Positions 10,937 through 20,000 of a stretch of DNA of 64,000 nt are shown one piece after another. Under the pieces are notes generated by a model, which made no database searches, was not told the origin of the DNA, and saw nothing but the letters and a program-made list of their open reading frames with translations. The stretch is from positions 84,538 to 148,537 of the forward strand of contig NZ_FRCQ01000017.1 of the NCBI RefSeq assembly GCF_900142965.1, in the 5' to 3' direction. Position 1 is the first letter of the stretch; the number at the start of each line of letters is the position of its first letter. The translations under genes and the position numbers were made by a program. This stretch comes from Rhizobacter sp. OV335 (lineage in GTDB: Bacteria; Pseudomonadota; Gammaproteobacteria; Burkholderiales; Burkholderiaceae_C).

Positions 10937-11770
10937 GTGCAGTTCAACTCAACGCCGGTACAGGCGCGTTTGCAGTTCTCGCCTCGCACACTGTGTCTTG
11001 CGCTGCTGGCTTCCGGGCTGATCGGGGCGCTGCAGCCGGCCCACGCGCAGGCCGCGTCGGCGCCCGCCGGCAAGGAAGACGCCGCGCCGAGCGAGCGCGC
11101 CAAGCGCGAGGCGGAAAACGTCTTCCGCTGGATCATGATCCACTCGGACAAGCCTCGAAAAACCCGCGATGACAAGCCGGCCGCGGCCGCACCGGCACCG
11201 GTCGCGAATGCACCCAGGCCGGCACCGGCCGCACGCGTCGCGAAGGTGGGCGAGGGCAGCGCCGAGGGCTCGGTCGTCGCGCCTGCACCGGCCCCGGCGG
11301 CCCGCACTGCAGCGGCGCCGGCAGCGGTCGCCACCCCGGCAGCTGCCGCGGCCGTGCCGGTCTCCAACGTCGACAACGAAGCGGCCCGCATGACGAACAG
11401 CGCGGCGGCGCTGGCTCGGGGGAACGGCAGCGGGAGCACCGGGCCCGGCGGCCACACCGCGATGCCCGATGCCGCCGCGCCGCCCGTCCTCGCCACCGCG
11501 CCGGAACCCGAGGCGGAGCAAGAGACGCTGGTGATGGTGTCCCAGGTCGAGCCGCAGTTCCCGCGTGCGGTGATGCTCGATCTGCGCCGGGGCACCGTGC
11601 GGGTGCGCTTCGACGTGATGCCCGACGGTTCGGTGAGCGCGCCGAACGTCGTGTCGACAACGAACGTGCGCCTGAACCGCGCGGCCCTGGCCGCCGTCGG
11701 CCAATGGAAGTTCCAGCCGGTGCGCGAGGCGCAGGAAGGCGTCGTCGAACTGGGCTTCAATCTCGATTGA
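10937..11770 (+). CDS. Exported protein with C-terminal TonB domain
   Basis: A 277-residue protein with an apparent cleavable signal peptide (hydrophobic LCLALLASGLIGAL, cleavage near AHAQA). A long Ala/Pro-rich linker (about 95-150) and a C-terminal TonB_C-like domain (about 195-277; QVEPQFPRAVMLD, GTVRVRFDVMPDGSV, ALAAVGQWKFQPV) follow. TonB proteins carry proton-motive energy to outer-membrane receptors, but they are anchored by an uncleaved N-terminal helix and need ExbB/ExbD. Here no anchor remains after cleavage and no exbBD is near, so an energiser role is doubtful. I chose the GTG at 10937 because GGAAGGA (10925-10931) sits 5 bases before it and the signal peptide then starts at once; the ATG at 10820 would add 39 unlike residues. 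It is divergent from dnaG. Confidence 0.8.
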   Translation: MQFNSTPVQARLQFSPRTLCLALLASGLIGALQPAHAQAASAPAGKEDAAPSERAKREAENVFRWIMIHSDKPRKTRDDKPAAAAPAPVANAPRPAPAARVAKVGEGSAEGSVVAPAPAPAARTAAAPAAVATPAAAAAVPVSNVDNEAARMTNSAAALARGNGSGSTGPGGHTAMPDAAAPPVLATAPEPEAEQETLVMVSQVEPQFPRAVMLDLRRGTVRVRFDVMPDGSVSAPNVVSTTNVRLNRAALAAVGQWKFQPVREAQEGVVELGFNLD

Positions 11771-11798
11771 GCCGGCCGGGGCGCCGGTTGCAGGGCTG

Positions 11799-14700
11799 TC
11801 AGGCCGCGACGGTCCGCTCCGGCGCGATCGCGCCGCGGTACTGCCGCACCCAGTCGACCACCTCGTTCGACGGCATGGCGGCCGCGATGCCGTTGCCCTG
11901 GGCCATGTCGCAGCCGATCGCGATCAGGCGCTGCGCCTGGGCCCGCGATTCCACGCCCTCGGCCACGACCGTGCAGCCGAAGGTGCGCGACAGGCTGATC
12001 ACGCCGGCGACGATCGCGTGGTCCTGCGGGTCGAGCAGCATGTTCTGCACGAACGAGCGATCGATCTTCAGCAGGTCGAGCGGCAGGCGCTTCAGGTAGG
12101 TCAGGGTGGAGTAGCCGGTGCCGAAATCGTCGAGCGCGAAACGCACGCCGAGCTTGCGGCACTCCTGCATCAGCTGCACGGTGTAGTCCACGTCGGCGAG
12201 CGCCGCGGTTTCCAGCACCTCGATCACCAGCCGCTGCGCCACCGGCGAGTTGTAGCGCGACAGCAGCCCGGCCAGGCGCTGCGCGAACAGCGGCTCCTGC
12301 AGGTGGCGCGCCGAGACGTTGATGCTGACCGTGAGGTCGAGCCCCTGGCGCTGCCACTGGGCGAGCTGCTCGATGCCTTGCTGCAGCACCCAGTCGCCGA
12401 CGCTCGCGCTGAGACCGGTGTGCTCGATCAGCGGCAGGAAGTGCGCCGGCGCGATCACGCCGTGCTGCGGATGCTTCCAGCGCAGCAGCGCCTCGACGCC
12501 CATCACGGTGCCGTTGCGCAGGTCGACCTTGGGCTGGTAGTAGAGGCAGAACTCCTGCGCATCGAGCGCGGTCTGCACGCGGCTGAGCGCCTCGAAGCGC
12601 TCTTCGGTGCGGCGGTTCAGCTCGGTGTCGAAGAACAGCGAACCGTTGCGCCCGGCCTGCTTGGCGCCGTACATCGCATGGTCGGCGTGGCGCAGCAGCG
12701 TCTCGGCATCGGCCCGGTCGACCGGGTAGACGGTGGCACCCAGGCTGGCCGTGACGATCACCGGCCCGATGCCCATGCCGAGGTTGTACGGCAGCGAGAC
12801 CTGGCGCAGCACGCGCTCGACGGTGGCCTGCGCATCTTCGAGGGTGGCGGCGCGCAGCAGCAGCACGAATTCATCGCCGCCGAGGCGCGCGACCTCGTCG
12901 GTCCAGTGGTCCCAGCGCCCGAGGGCGTTGCGCAGCCGCTGCGCCAGCTCGACCAGCAACCGGTCGCCGGCCTCGTGGCCATGCGTGTCGTTGACCGGCT
13001 TGAAGTTGTCGAGGTCGAGGTAGCAGACCACCAGCAGGTAGCCGTCGCGCTCGCTCGCGCGGATGGCGTCGCGCAGCATCTGCGCGAGCCGGGCGCGGTT
13101 CGGCAGCCGCGTCAGCTCGTCGAAATGCGCCTGGCGCTCGAGCTGTTCGCGGTGCAGCCGGGCCTGCGTGGTGTCGGACAGCACCAGCACGTGGTGGCGC
13201 AGTTCGGCGTCGGGGCCGGGGATCGCGGAGATCGTCACCTGCAGCGCGCAGAGTTCGCCGTCGCGCCGCCGGTCGATGATCTCGCCGCGCCACGAGCCGG
13301 TCGATGCGAGCGCGGCGGCCATGCTGGCGCGTTGCGCGGCACCGGGCTCGCCGTCGCTGGCGGGGCGCAGCAGGGCCGGCACCGCGCCGAGCATCTCCTC
13401 GCGCGAGAAGCCGGTGATCTTCGTGAAGGCCGGGTTGACGTCGAGCACCCGGCACGCCGCGTCGGTGATGATCAGCCCCTCGTGCAGGTACTCGAACAGC
13501 CGCGCCGTCACGTTCTGCCGCTCCTCGGTGGCATGGCGGTCGGTGATGTCGATCGCGGTGGCGATCACGCGCAGCGGCTCGCCGTCGCGCTGCCGTTCTA
13601 CGGCGCGGGCATGGCCTTCGAGCCACAGCCAGCGGCCGTCCTTGGTCTGCAGCCGGAACTCGAACGCATCGGCCTCGCCGGCCGGCGTGGTGCCGCGGCT
13701 GCGCGGTTGCAGGGCATTCAGCAGGCGGGCGCTGTCGGACGGATGGGTGCGGGCCAGCAAGCCGTCGATGCGGTGGCCGAACTCGACGCTGCCGTAGCCG
13801 AGCATGCGCAGCCAGCGGCGCGAGTAGCTGATGTGGCCGCTGCGCAGGTCCCATTGCAGCGTGCCGACGCCGGCCGCATCGAGGGCCAGCTGCCAGCGCG
13901 TCTCGTTGGTCGCGGTGCGGCCGACCACGGCACAGGCGAGCAGCGGCGTGGCGCACACCGTGGCCAGCCAGGCGGACAGCGTGGCCACATCGGCCAGCGG
14001 CCCTGCGCCCGACGCGACCAGGCCCTTGGCGGCCCAGGCTGCGAGGCCTGCAGCAATCAGCAAGATGGTGGCCGAGGCCGGCAGCAGCCCGCGGCGCGCG
14101 GCCAGGCCACCGAGCAGCAGGTGCGGGACACTGGCCAGTGCGAGCATCGACTGGATGTTGCCGTGGCGGGCGAAGCCCCAGGCCGCGGCCAGCGCGGCAG
14201 CGCTCAGCGCAGCGGTGGCGAGCCAGCGCCATTGCGCACAGGCCCGCTGCAGCGCACCGCGCGACAACGCGAGCAGTGGCAGCGCGAGCAGCGCCGAGGC
14301 CAGCGCGTCGCGTGCCGCGGTGAGGGTGGCCGGGTGCAGCCACGCCTGTCGATCGAGCGGGCCGTCGACCGTCAGGCAGACGAGGGCATTGGCCACCGCG
14401 ACCACGGTGGGCAGCAGCAGGCCGAGACCGATCATCAACCCGGCATCGCGCCAGCCGTCGATGTTGCCGATGAAGCCGAGGCGGCGCAGCAGCAGCGCCG
14501 ACAACCATGCGCCGCCGACCGTGCCGGCCGACAGGGCGGCCGCTTGCCAGGGCAACAGGTCGGCACCGAGCAGCACGATGCACCCGGCCAGCCACAACCC
14601 GGGGGCCATGCCGGAGCCCCAGCGCAGCAGGGCGGCCAGCATCACGCCGCCGGGCAACCAGGGCAGCGGCGCCGCGAGACTCTCAAGATTCAGGAGGGGA

Positions 14701-14882
14701 TTCGACAGCCCCCAGCGGCCGAGGGCCAGACATGCCAGCGACGCCAGCACGGCCTGCAGGGCCCAGACGCTCAGGCGTTTGGACGGCAGCAGGATGACGG
14801 GCAGGGTGGGCAGGCGGGAAACGGGCACGTGGGCGTCGCGAGGAAGCTTTTGAATGTACCCCGCGGCGCCTCCGCCAGACAC
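11799..14882 (-). CDS. MASE1-PAS-GGDEF-EAL cyclic-di-GMP protein
   Basis: About 1027 residues. The N-terminal third is a multi-pass membrane sensor resembling MASE1 (several hydrophobic helices between about 40 and 320). Two PAS domains follow (about 330-450 and 460-575), then a GGDEF diguanylate cyclase domain with an intact LGGDEF motif and DLDNFKPVND, and an EAL phosphodiesterase domain with VEALLRW, INVSARH, DDFGTGYSTL, KIDRSFV and VVAEGVES. Key residues of both catalytic domains are present, so it could make or degrade c-di-GMP; which activity dominates cannot be told. The first in-frame codon is a GTG (complement of 14880-14882) without a clear ribosome site. A second GTG about 17 codons inward is an alternative start. 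It converges with the TonB-domain gene. Confidence 0.88.
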   Translation of the reverse strand: MSGGGAAGYIQKLPRDAHVPVSRLPTLPVILLPSKRLSVWALQAVLASLACLALGRWGLSNPLLNLESLAAPLPWLPGGVMLAALLRWGSGMAPGLWLAGCIVLLGADLLPWQAAALSAGTVGGAWLSALLLRRLGFIGNIDGWRDAGLMIGLGLLLPTVVAVANALVCLTVDGPLDRQAWLHPATLTAARDALASALLALPLLALSRGALQRACAQWRWLATAALSAAALAAAWGFARHGNIQSMLALASVPHLLLGGLAARRGLLPASATILLIAAGLAAWAAKGLVASGAGPLADVATLSAWLATVCATPLLACAVVGRTATNETRWQLALDAAGVGTLQWDLRSGHISYSRRWLRMLGYGSVEFGHRIDGLLARTHPSDSARLLNALQPRSRGTTPAGEADAFEFRLQTKDGRWLWLEGHARAVERQRDGEPLRVIATAIDITDRHATEERQNVTARLFEYLHEGLIITDAACRVLDVNPAFTKITGFSREEMLGAVPALLRPASDGEPGAAQRASMAAALASTGSWRGEIIDRRRDGELCALQVTISAIPGPDAELRHHVLVLSDTTQARLHREQLERQAHFDELTRLPNRARLAQMLRDAIRASERDGYLLVVCYLDLDNFKPVNDTHGHEAGDRLLVELAQRLRNALGRWDHWTDEVARLGGDEFVLLLRAATLEDAQATVERVLRQVSLPYNLGMGIGPVIVTASLGATVYPVDRADAETLLRHADHAMYGAKQAGRNGSLFFDTELNRRTEERFEALSRVQTALDAQEFCLYYQPKVDLRNGTVMGVEALLRWKHPQHGVIAPAHFLPLIEHTGLSASVGDWVLQQGIEQLAQWQRQGLDLTVSINVSARHLQEPLFAQRLAGLLSRYNSPVAQRLVIEVLETAALADVDYTVQLMQECRKLGVRFALDDFGTGYSTLTYLKRLPLDLLKIDRSFVQNMLLDPQDHAIVAGVISLSRTFGCTVVAEGVESRAQAQRLIAIGCDMAQGNGIAAAMPSNEVVDWVRQYRGAIAPERTVAA

Positions 14883-14946
14883 CGGCCGATACCCTGCAGA
14901 TGCGGGGTATCGGTCAGTCGATGGAATCGATACGGATTTCGGAAAC

Positions 14947-15264
14947 TCAGAGCGCGAAGTCTTCGAGTTTCTTGCCGGCCGCGACGGCCGCCTTCAGCCA
15001 TTTGGGTTGCAGGCCGCGACCGCTCCAGGTTTCGCCGGTGGCGTTGTTGCGGAACTTGGCCGCGACTTTCCCGCCTTTGCTGGCGCCGGCTTTGCCACCC
15101 GACTTGGCGCCGCTCTTGCCGGTCAGGTCGGAGGCCGACAGACCGTATTCGTTCATCAGCGACTTGACTTTGGCAATCGCATCCTGGCGTTCACGCTTTT
15201 GCGTGGCTTCGATTTCCTGCTCGAGGGCAGCCTTCTTGGCGAGCAAATCCTGCAACGTGGTCAT
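14947..15264 (-). CDS. H-NS family nucleoid-associated protein
   Basis: A 105-residue histone-like nucleoid-structuring protein. The N-terminal ~45 residues are a charged helical oligomerisation region (LLAKKAALEQEIEATQKRE). A Gly/Lys/Ser-rich linker with repeated GK and KSG steps follows, and the C-terminus is the H-NS DNA-binding hook (ATGETWSGRGLQPKWLK), which reads the minor groove of AT-rich DNA. Length and layout fit the BpH3/Bv3F-type H-NS proteins of betaproteobacteria. Such proteins silence horizontally acquired DNA. A second, diverged copy lies at 28524-28868, and the low-GC island lies between them. The gene is monocistronic, with upstream TATAGC as a possible -10. Confidence 0.93.
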   Translation of the reverse strand: MTTLQDLLAKKAALEQEIEATQKRERQDAIAKVKSLMNEYGLSASDLTGKSGAKSGGKAGASKGGKVAAKFRNNATGETWSGRGLQPKWLKAAVAAGKKLEDFAL

Positions 15265-15368
15265 CGATGGTTTCCTGTTGAACCCGGCTATATGTGCCGG
15301 CGCCGGGATTCTAATTCAGGAAACCCCGGCAAGCCAAGCGGAAACTGTCGGCCGCGAAACTCCCGGTT

Positions 15369-15641
15369 TCAGGGCGTCGGCGGAACGTATCCCGCGGGTT
15401 GCTCGGCGCCTTCGCCGAAGAAGAATCGCTCCATTTGCCGGGCCAGGTACTGGCGGGCACGCTGGTCGGCCAGGTTCAGCCGGTTCTCGTTGACCAGCAT
15501 GGTCTGGTGCTTCATCCAGGCGGCCCAGGCCTCCTTGCTGACCTCGTTGTAAATGCGCTTGCCGAGTTCGCCGGGGTAAGGCGCGAAATCCAGGCCTTCG
15601 GCCTCCTTCTTCAGGTAGACGCATTGCACCATTCGAGCCAT
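15369..15641 (-). CDS. yggX: YggX family Fe(2+)-trafficking / oxidative-damage protection protein
   Basis: A 90-residue protein of the YggX family. It starts [19 protein letters not shown] with the conserved Cys7 and continues through [29 protein letters not shown] and [12 protein letters not shown], all hallmarks of the family. YggX protects labile FeS enzymes from oxidants and is thought to handle ferrous iron; the exact chemistry remains debated. Length equals that of enterobacterial YggX. It lies 51 bases downstream of nothing but its own leader and is followed by the H-NS gene; argA lies upstream on the same strand, with 51 bases between the argA stop and the yggX... start order reversed, so argA and yggX may be cotranscribed. 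Confidence 0.95.
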   Translation of the reverse strand: MARMVQCVYLKKEAEGLDFAPYPGELGKRIYNEVSKEAWAAWMKHQTMLVNENRLNLADQRARQYLARQMERFFFGEGAEQPAGYVPPTP

Positions 15642-15692
15642 GAGGTAACTCCAATCGATCTGTTTGTGATGTTGTGAAACGAAACTGGCGAT

Positions 15693-17033
15693 TCAGGCCA
15701 GCTTCTTGACCAGGACCTGGGAACGCCGATCCCAGTTGTATTTGCGCTTGCGGGCCTCGGGCAGCCAGTCGGGATCGACCTGCTTGAAGCCGCGCTTGAT
15801 GAACCAATGCATCGTGCGGGTGGTCAGCACGAAAATGCTGTCGAACCCGGCGCCACGGGCACGCTGTTCGATGCGCTTGAGTATTTTCTCGCCATCGCCT
15901 TGCCCTTGCACATTCGGGGACACCGTCAGCGCGGCCATTTCGGCGGTATGCGCTTCGGGGTACGGATACAGCGCGGCGCAACCGAAGATAACGCCGTCGT
16001 GTTCGATGACGGTGTAATGGTCGATATCGCGTTCGATTTCGGTCCGGTCGCGTTTGACCAGGGTTCCGTCCTTCTCGAACGGTTCGATCAATTGCAGGAT
16101 GCCGCCGATGTCGTCGGCGCTGGCTTCGCGCAGGCTTTCGAGTTTCTCGTCGACGATCATCGTGCCGACGCCGTCATGGGTGAACAATTCCATCAGCACC
16201 GAACCGTCGACCGAGAACGGCACGATGTGCACCCGCTCGACGCCGTCTTCGCAGGCCTTCACCGCGTGCTGCAGGTAGAACGCGGTGTCGGTCGGCTGCA
16301 TCGGGTTGGGCAGGCCGGCGAGCAGCTTGCGCGCGTCGGCCAGCCCGAGCTCCTGGTCGATCTCGCTGTCGGGATCCAGCGGGTCGAGCGGGATGCCGCG
16401 CACCTCGGTCACGTAGATCAGCTTGTCGGCCTGCAGCTCGCTGGCGGTGCTGGCGGCCACGTCTTCCATGCTGAGGTTGAAGGCCTCTCCGGTGGGCGAG
16501 AAGCCGAACGGCGACAGCATCGCGAGCGCGCCGATCTCGACCAGCTTGCGGATGCCGCTTGCATCGATCTTGCGCACCAGGCCGGTGTGCTGGAAATCGA
16601 TGCCGTCGACGATGCCGACCGGGCGTGCGGTGATGAAATTGCCCGAGACGACGCGGATCTGGCTGTGCGCCATCGGCGTGTTCGGCAGGCCCTGCGAGAA
16701 CGCGGCCTCGATCTCGTAGCGCAGCTGGCCGGCGGCTTCCTGGGCGCAGTCGAGCGCGAGCGGGTCGGTCACGCGCATGCCGTGGCTGAAGCGCGAGGTG
16801 TGGCCCTTGGCGCGCAGCTGCTCCTCGACCTGGGGGCGAAAACCGTGCACCAGCACCAGCTTGATGCCCATTGCGTGCAGGATCGCGAGGTCTTGCGCGA
16901 AGGCCGACAGCTTGCCGGCGGCGATCAGCTCGCCGGCGATGGCCACGACGAAGGTCTTGCCGCGGTGCGCATGGATGTGCGGCGCCACCGAACGGAACCA
17001 CGGCACGAAGGTGTGGGGGAAGACGAGGTTCAT
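15693..17033 (-). CDS. argA: Amino-acid N-acetyltransferase (N-acetylglutamate synthase)
   Basis: A 446-residue enzyme that makes N-acetyl-L-glutamate from glutamate and acetyl-CoA, the first step of arginine synthesis. The N-terminal part is an amino-acid-kinase-like domain (FVVAIAGELIAAGKL, KLVLVHGFRPQVEEQL), usually the arginine-feedback site. The C-terminal ~140 residues form a GNAT domain with acetyl-CoA-binding VSPNVQGQGDGEKIL, ending in KRGFKQVDPDWLPEARK. Length matches E. coli ArgA (443 residues). I chose the ATG complementary to 17031-17033, since the kinase-like domain then starts right away. It is divergent from hrpA with only 61 bases between starts, so their promoters must overlap. 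yggX follows downstream in the same direction. Confidence 0.95.
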   Translation of the reverse strand: MNLVFPHTFVPWFRSVAPHIHAHRGKTFVVAIAGELIAAGKLSAFAQDLAILHAMGIKLVLVHGFRPQVEEQLRAKGHTSRFSHGMRVTDPLALDCAQEAAGQLRYEIEAAFSQGLPNTPMAHSQIRVVSGNFITARPVGIVDGIDFQHTGLVRKIDASGIRKLVEIGALAMLSPFGFSPTGEAFNLSMEDVAASTASELQADKLIYVTEVRGIPLDPLDPDSEIDQELGLADARKLLAGLPNPMQPTDTAFYLQHAVKACEDGVERVHIVPFSVDGSVLMELFTHDGVGTMIVDEKLESLREASADDIGGILQLIEPFEKDGTLVKRDRTEIERDIDHYTVIEHDGVIFGCAALYPYPEAHTAEMAALTVSPNVQGQGDGEKILKRIEQRARGAGFDSIFVLTTRTMHWFIKRGFKQVDPDWLPEARKRKYNWDRRSQVLVKKLA

Positions 17034-17094
17034 GGCGTGGCCGCACGATGGGCCGCAGTTTGAAATAATCGACGATTTTGCACGAAGGCTTCGA

Positions 17095-20000
17095 GTGACC
17101 TCTGCCCCGCGCCGCGGCCCATCGCCGGTGGCCAAACCTGTTGTTGCCAACCCGATCCCACCGATCACCTTTCCCGAATCGCTGCCGGTGTCGTCGCGGC
17201 GCGACGAGATCGCGCAGGCCATCGAGGCAAACCAGGTCGTGATCGTCTGCGGCGAGACCGGCTCCGGCAAGACCACGCAGCTGCCGAAGATCGCGCTGAC
17301 GCTCGGCCGCGGCAGGGGCGCCGGCGGCAGGGGCCTGATCGGGCACACGCAGCCGCGGCGCATTGCCGCGTCCAGCGTCGCCAAGCGCATCGCGCAGGAG
17401 CTGAACACGCCGCTCGGCGAGCATGTCGGCTTCAAGGTGCGCTTCCAGGATCGCCTGTCAGCCGGCGCGAGCGTCAAGCTGATGACCGACGGCATCCTGT
17501 TGGCCGAGACCCAGACCGATCCGCTGCTGAAAGCCTACGACACGCTGATCATCGACGAGGCCCACGAGCGCAGCCTGAACATCGACTTCCTGCTCGGCTA
17601 CCTGCGGCAGATCCTGCCGCGCCGGCCTGACCTGAAGGTCATCGTCACGTCGGCCACCATCGATGCCGACCGTTTTGCGCAGCACTTCGCGTCGCGGAAC
17701 GGGCCTGCGCCGGTGATCCAGGTGTCGGGGCGGCTGTTCCCGGTCGAGCAGCGCTGGCGGCCCTTCGAGGAGTCGCGCGAATACGGTCTGAACGATGCGA
17801 TCGGCGATGGCGTCGACGAGCTGTGGCGCGAGGGTGCTGGCGACGTGCTGGTCTTCCTGCCCGGCGAGCGCGAGATCCGCGAGGCGGCCGAGCATTTGCG
17901 CAAGCACCATCCGCCGGGTGTCGAGGTGGTGCCGCTGTTCGCGCGGCTGAGCCAGCAGGAGCAGGATGCCGTGTTCGAGCCGCACAGCGCGCGCCGCATC
18001 GTGCTGGCCACCAACGTCGCCGAGACCTCGCTGACGGTGCCGGGCATCCAGTACGTGATCGATGCCGGCACCGCGCGCGTCAAGCGCTACAGCTACCGCA
18101 ACAAGGTCGAGCAGCTGCAGATCGAGCCGGTCAGCCAGGCGGCGGCCAACCAGCGAGCCGGCCGCTGCGGGCGCGTCAGCAACGGCATCTGCATCCGGCT
18201 CTACGACGAGAAGGACTACAGCGAGCGGCCGCGCTTCACCGACCCGGAGATCCTGCGCTCGTCGCTGGCCGGCGTGATCCTGCGCATGATGTCGCTCGGG
18301 CTCGGGCTGGTGGAAGACTTTCCGTTCCTCGAGCCGCCGCCGCGCCGCGCGATCGCCGACGGCTACCAGCTGCTGCACGAGCTGGGCGCCGTCGACGAGC
18401 AGAACGAGCTGACGCCGACCGGGCGCGAGCTGTCCAAGCTGCCGCTGGACCCGCGTGTGGGCCGCATGATCCTGGAGGCGCGCAACCGCGAATCGCTGGC
18501 CGAGGTGCTGGTGATCGCGTCGTCGCTGAGCGTGCAGGACGCGCGCGACCGGCCGATGGAGCACCAGCAGGCGGCCGACGCGGCGCACAAGAAGTTCGAC
18601 GACGACCGCTCGGAGTTCGTCGGCACGCTGAAGCTCTGGAAGTGGCTCGAAGACGCCCGCGGCGGCAGCAAGGAGCACAAGCTCTCGCACCGCAAGCAGG
18701 AGCAGCTGCTGCGCGACAACTTCGTCTCGCCGCGCCGCGTGCGCGAATGGCGCGACATCCATTCGCAGCTGCACACCGTGGTGGCCGAGCACGGCTGGCG
18801 GCTGAACACGCTGCCTGCCACCTACGACCAGCTGCACCTGGCGATGCTGGCCGGTTTGCTCGGCAACATCGGGCTGAAGAGCGACGAGGACGACTGGTAC
18901 CTCGGGGCGCGCGGCATCAAGTTCTACAAGCACCCGGGTTCGCACCTTGGCAAGAAGCCGGGGCGCTGGATCGTCGCCGCCGAGCTGGTCGAGACCACGC
19001 GCCTGTTCGGCCGCGGCATCGCCAACATCGAGCCGCAATGGCTGCCGGGCATCGCCGGTCACCTGATCAAGACCCAGCTGCTGGAGCCGCACTGGGAGAA
19101 GAAGGCGGCCGAGGTGGTCGCGCTCGAGCGGGCGACGCTGTACGGCCTGGTGATCTACAGCAACCGGCGCGTCAACTTCGGGCGCGTGGATGCGCCGGCG
19201 GCGCGCGAGATCTTCATCCGCGAGGCGCTGGTGAACGGCGAGTGGGAGACGCGGCTGCCGTTCCTGGCCGCCAACCGCAAGCTGATCGCGCAGGTCGAGG
19301 AGCTGGAGCACAAGTCGCGCCGGCAGGACGTGCTGGTCGATGACGAGCTGATCCATGCCTTCTACGACCAGCAGTTGCCGGCCGACGTGTGCAGCGGGCA
19401 CAGCCTGGAGCGCTGGTACCGCGAGGAGAGCCAGCGCCAGCCGAAGCTGCTGTTCCTGACGCGCGAGGAATTGATGCGGCACGAGGCGGCCGGCATCACG
19501 ACCGCGTCGTTCCCGAAGACGCTGCGCATGGGGGGCGTCGACTGCATCGCGACCTACCTGCACGATCCGGGCGACCCGAAGGACGGCGTGACCGTCACCG
19601 TGCCGATCTATGCGCTGAACCAGGTCAACGACGAGCGCTGCGAATGGCTGGTGCCCGGCATGCTGAAGGACAAGGTGCTGGCGCTGCTGAAGACCTTGCA
19701 CCAGCGCCCGCGCTCGCGGCTGGTGCCGCTGCCGGACTATGCGCAGGGCTTCATCGACCAGGTGCAGGAGGCGCATGGTTTCGGCGCGGGCAGCCTGGTC
19801 GACGTGCTGCTGAAGGCGGTGCGCGACAAGACGCAGCTCGACGTGAAGCGGGCGGATTTCAAGCTGGAGCAGCTGTCGCCGCACCTGTTCATGAACTTCC
19901 GCGTCGTCGACGAGAACGGCCGGCAGCTGGGGCAGGGCCGCAACCTCGCGAGCCTGAAGGCCGAGCTGGGCGTGCAGGCGCGTTCGGCGTTCCAGGCGCT

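Noticed and set aside
12018..15167. A 1049-codon plus-strand frame opposite the GGDEF/EAL gene
   Set aside because: GC-driven shadow; the minus strand encodes intact domains throughout.
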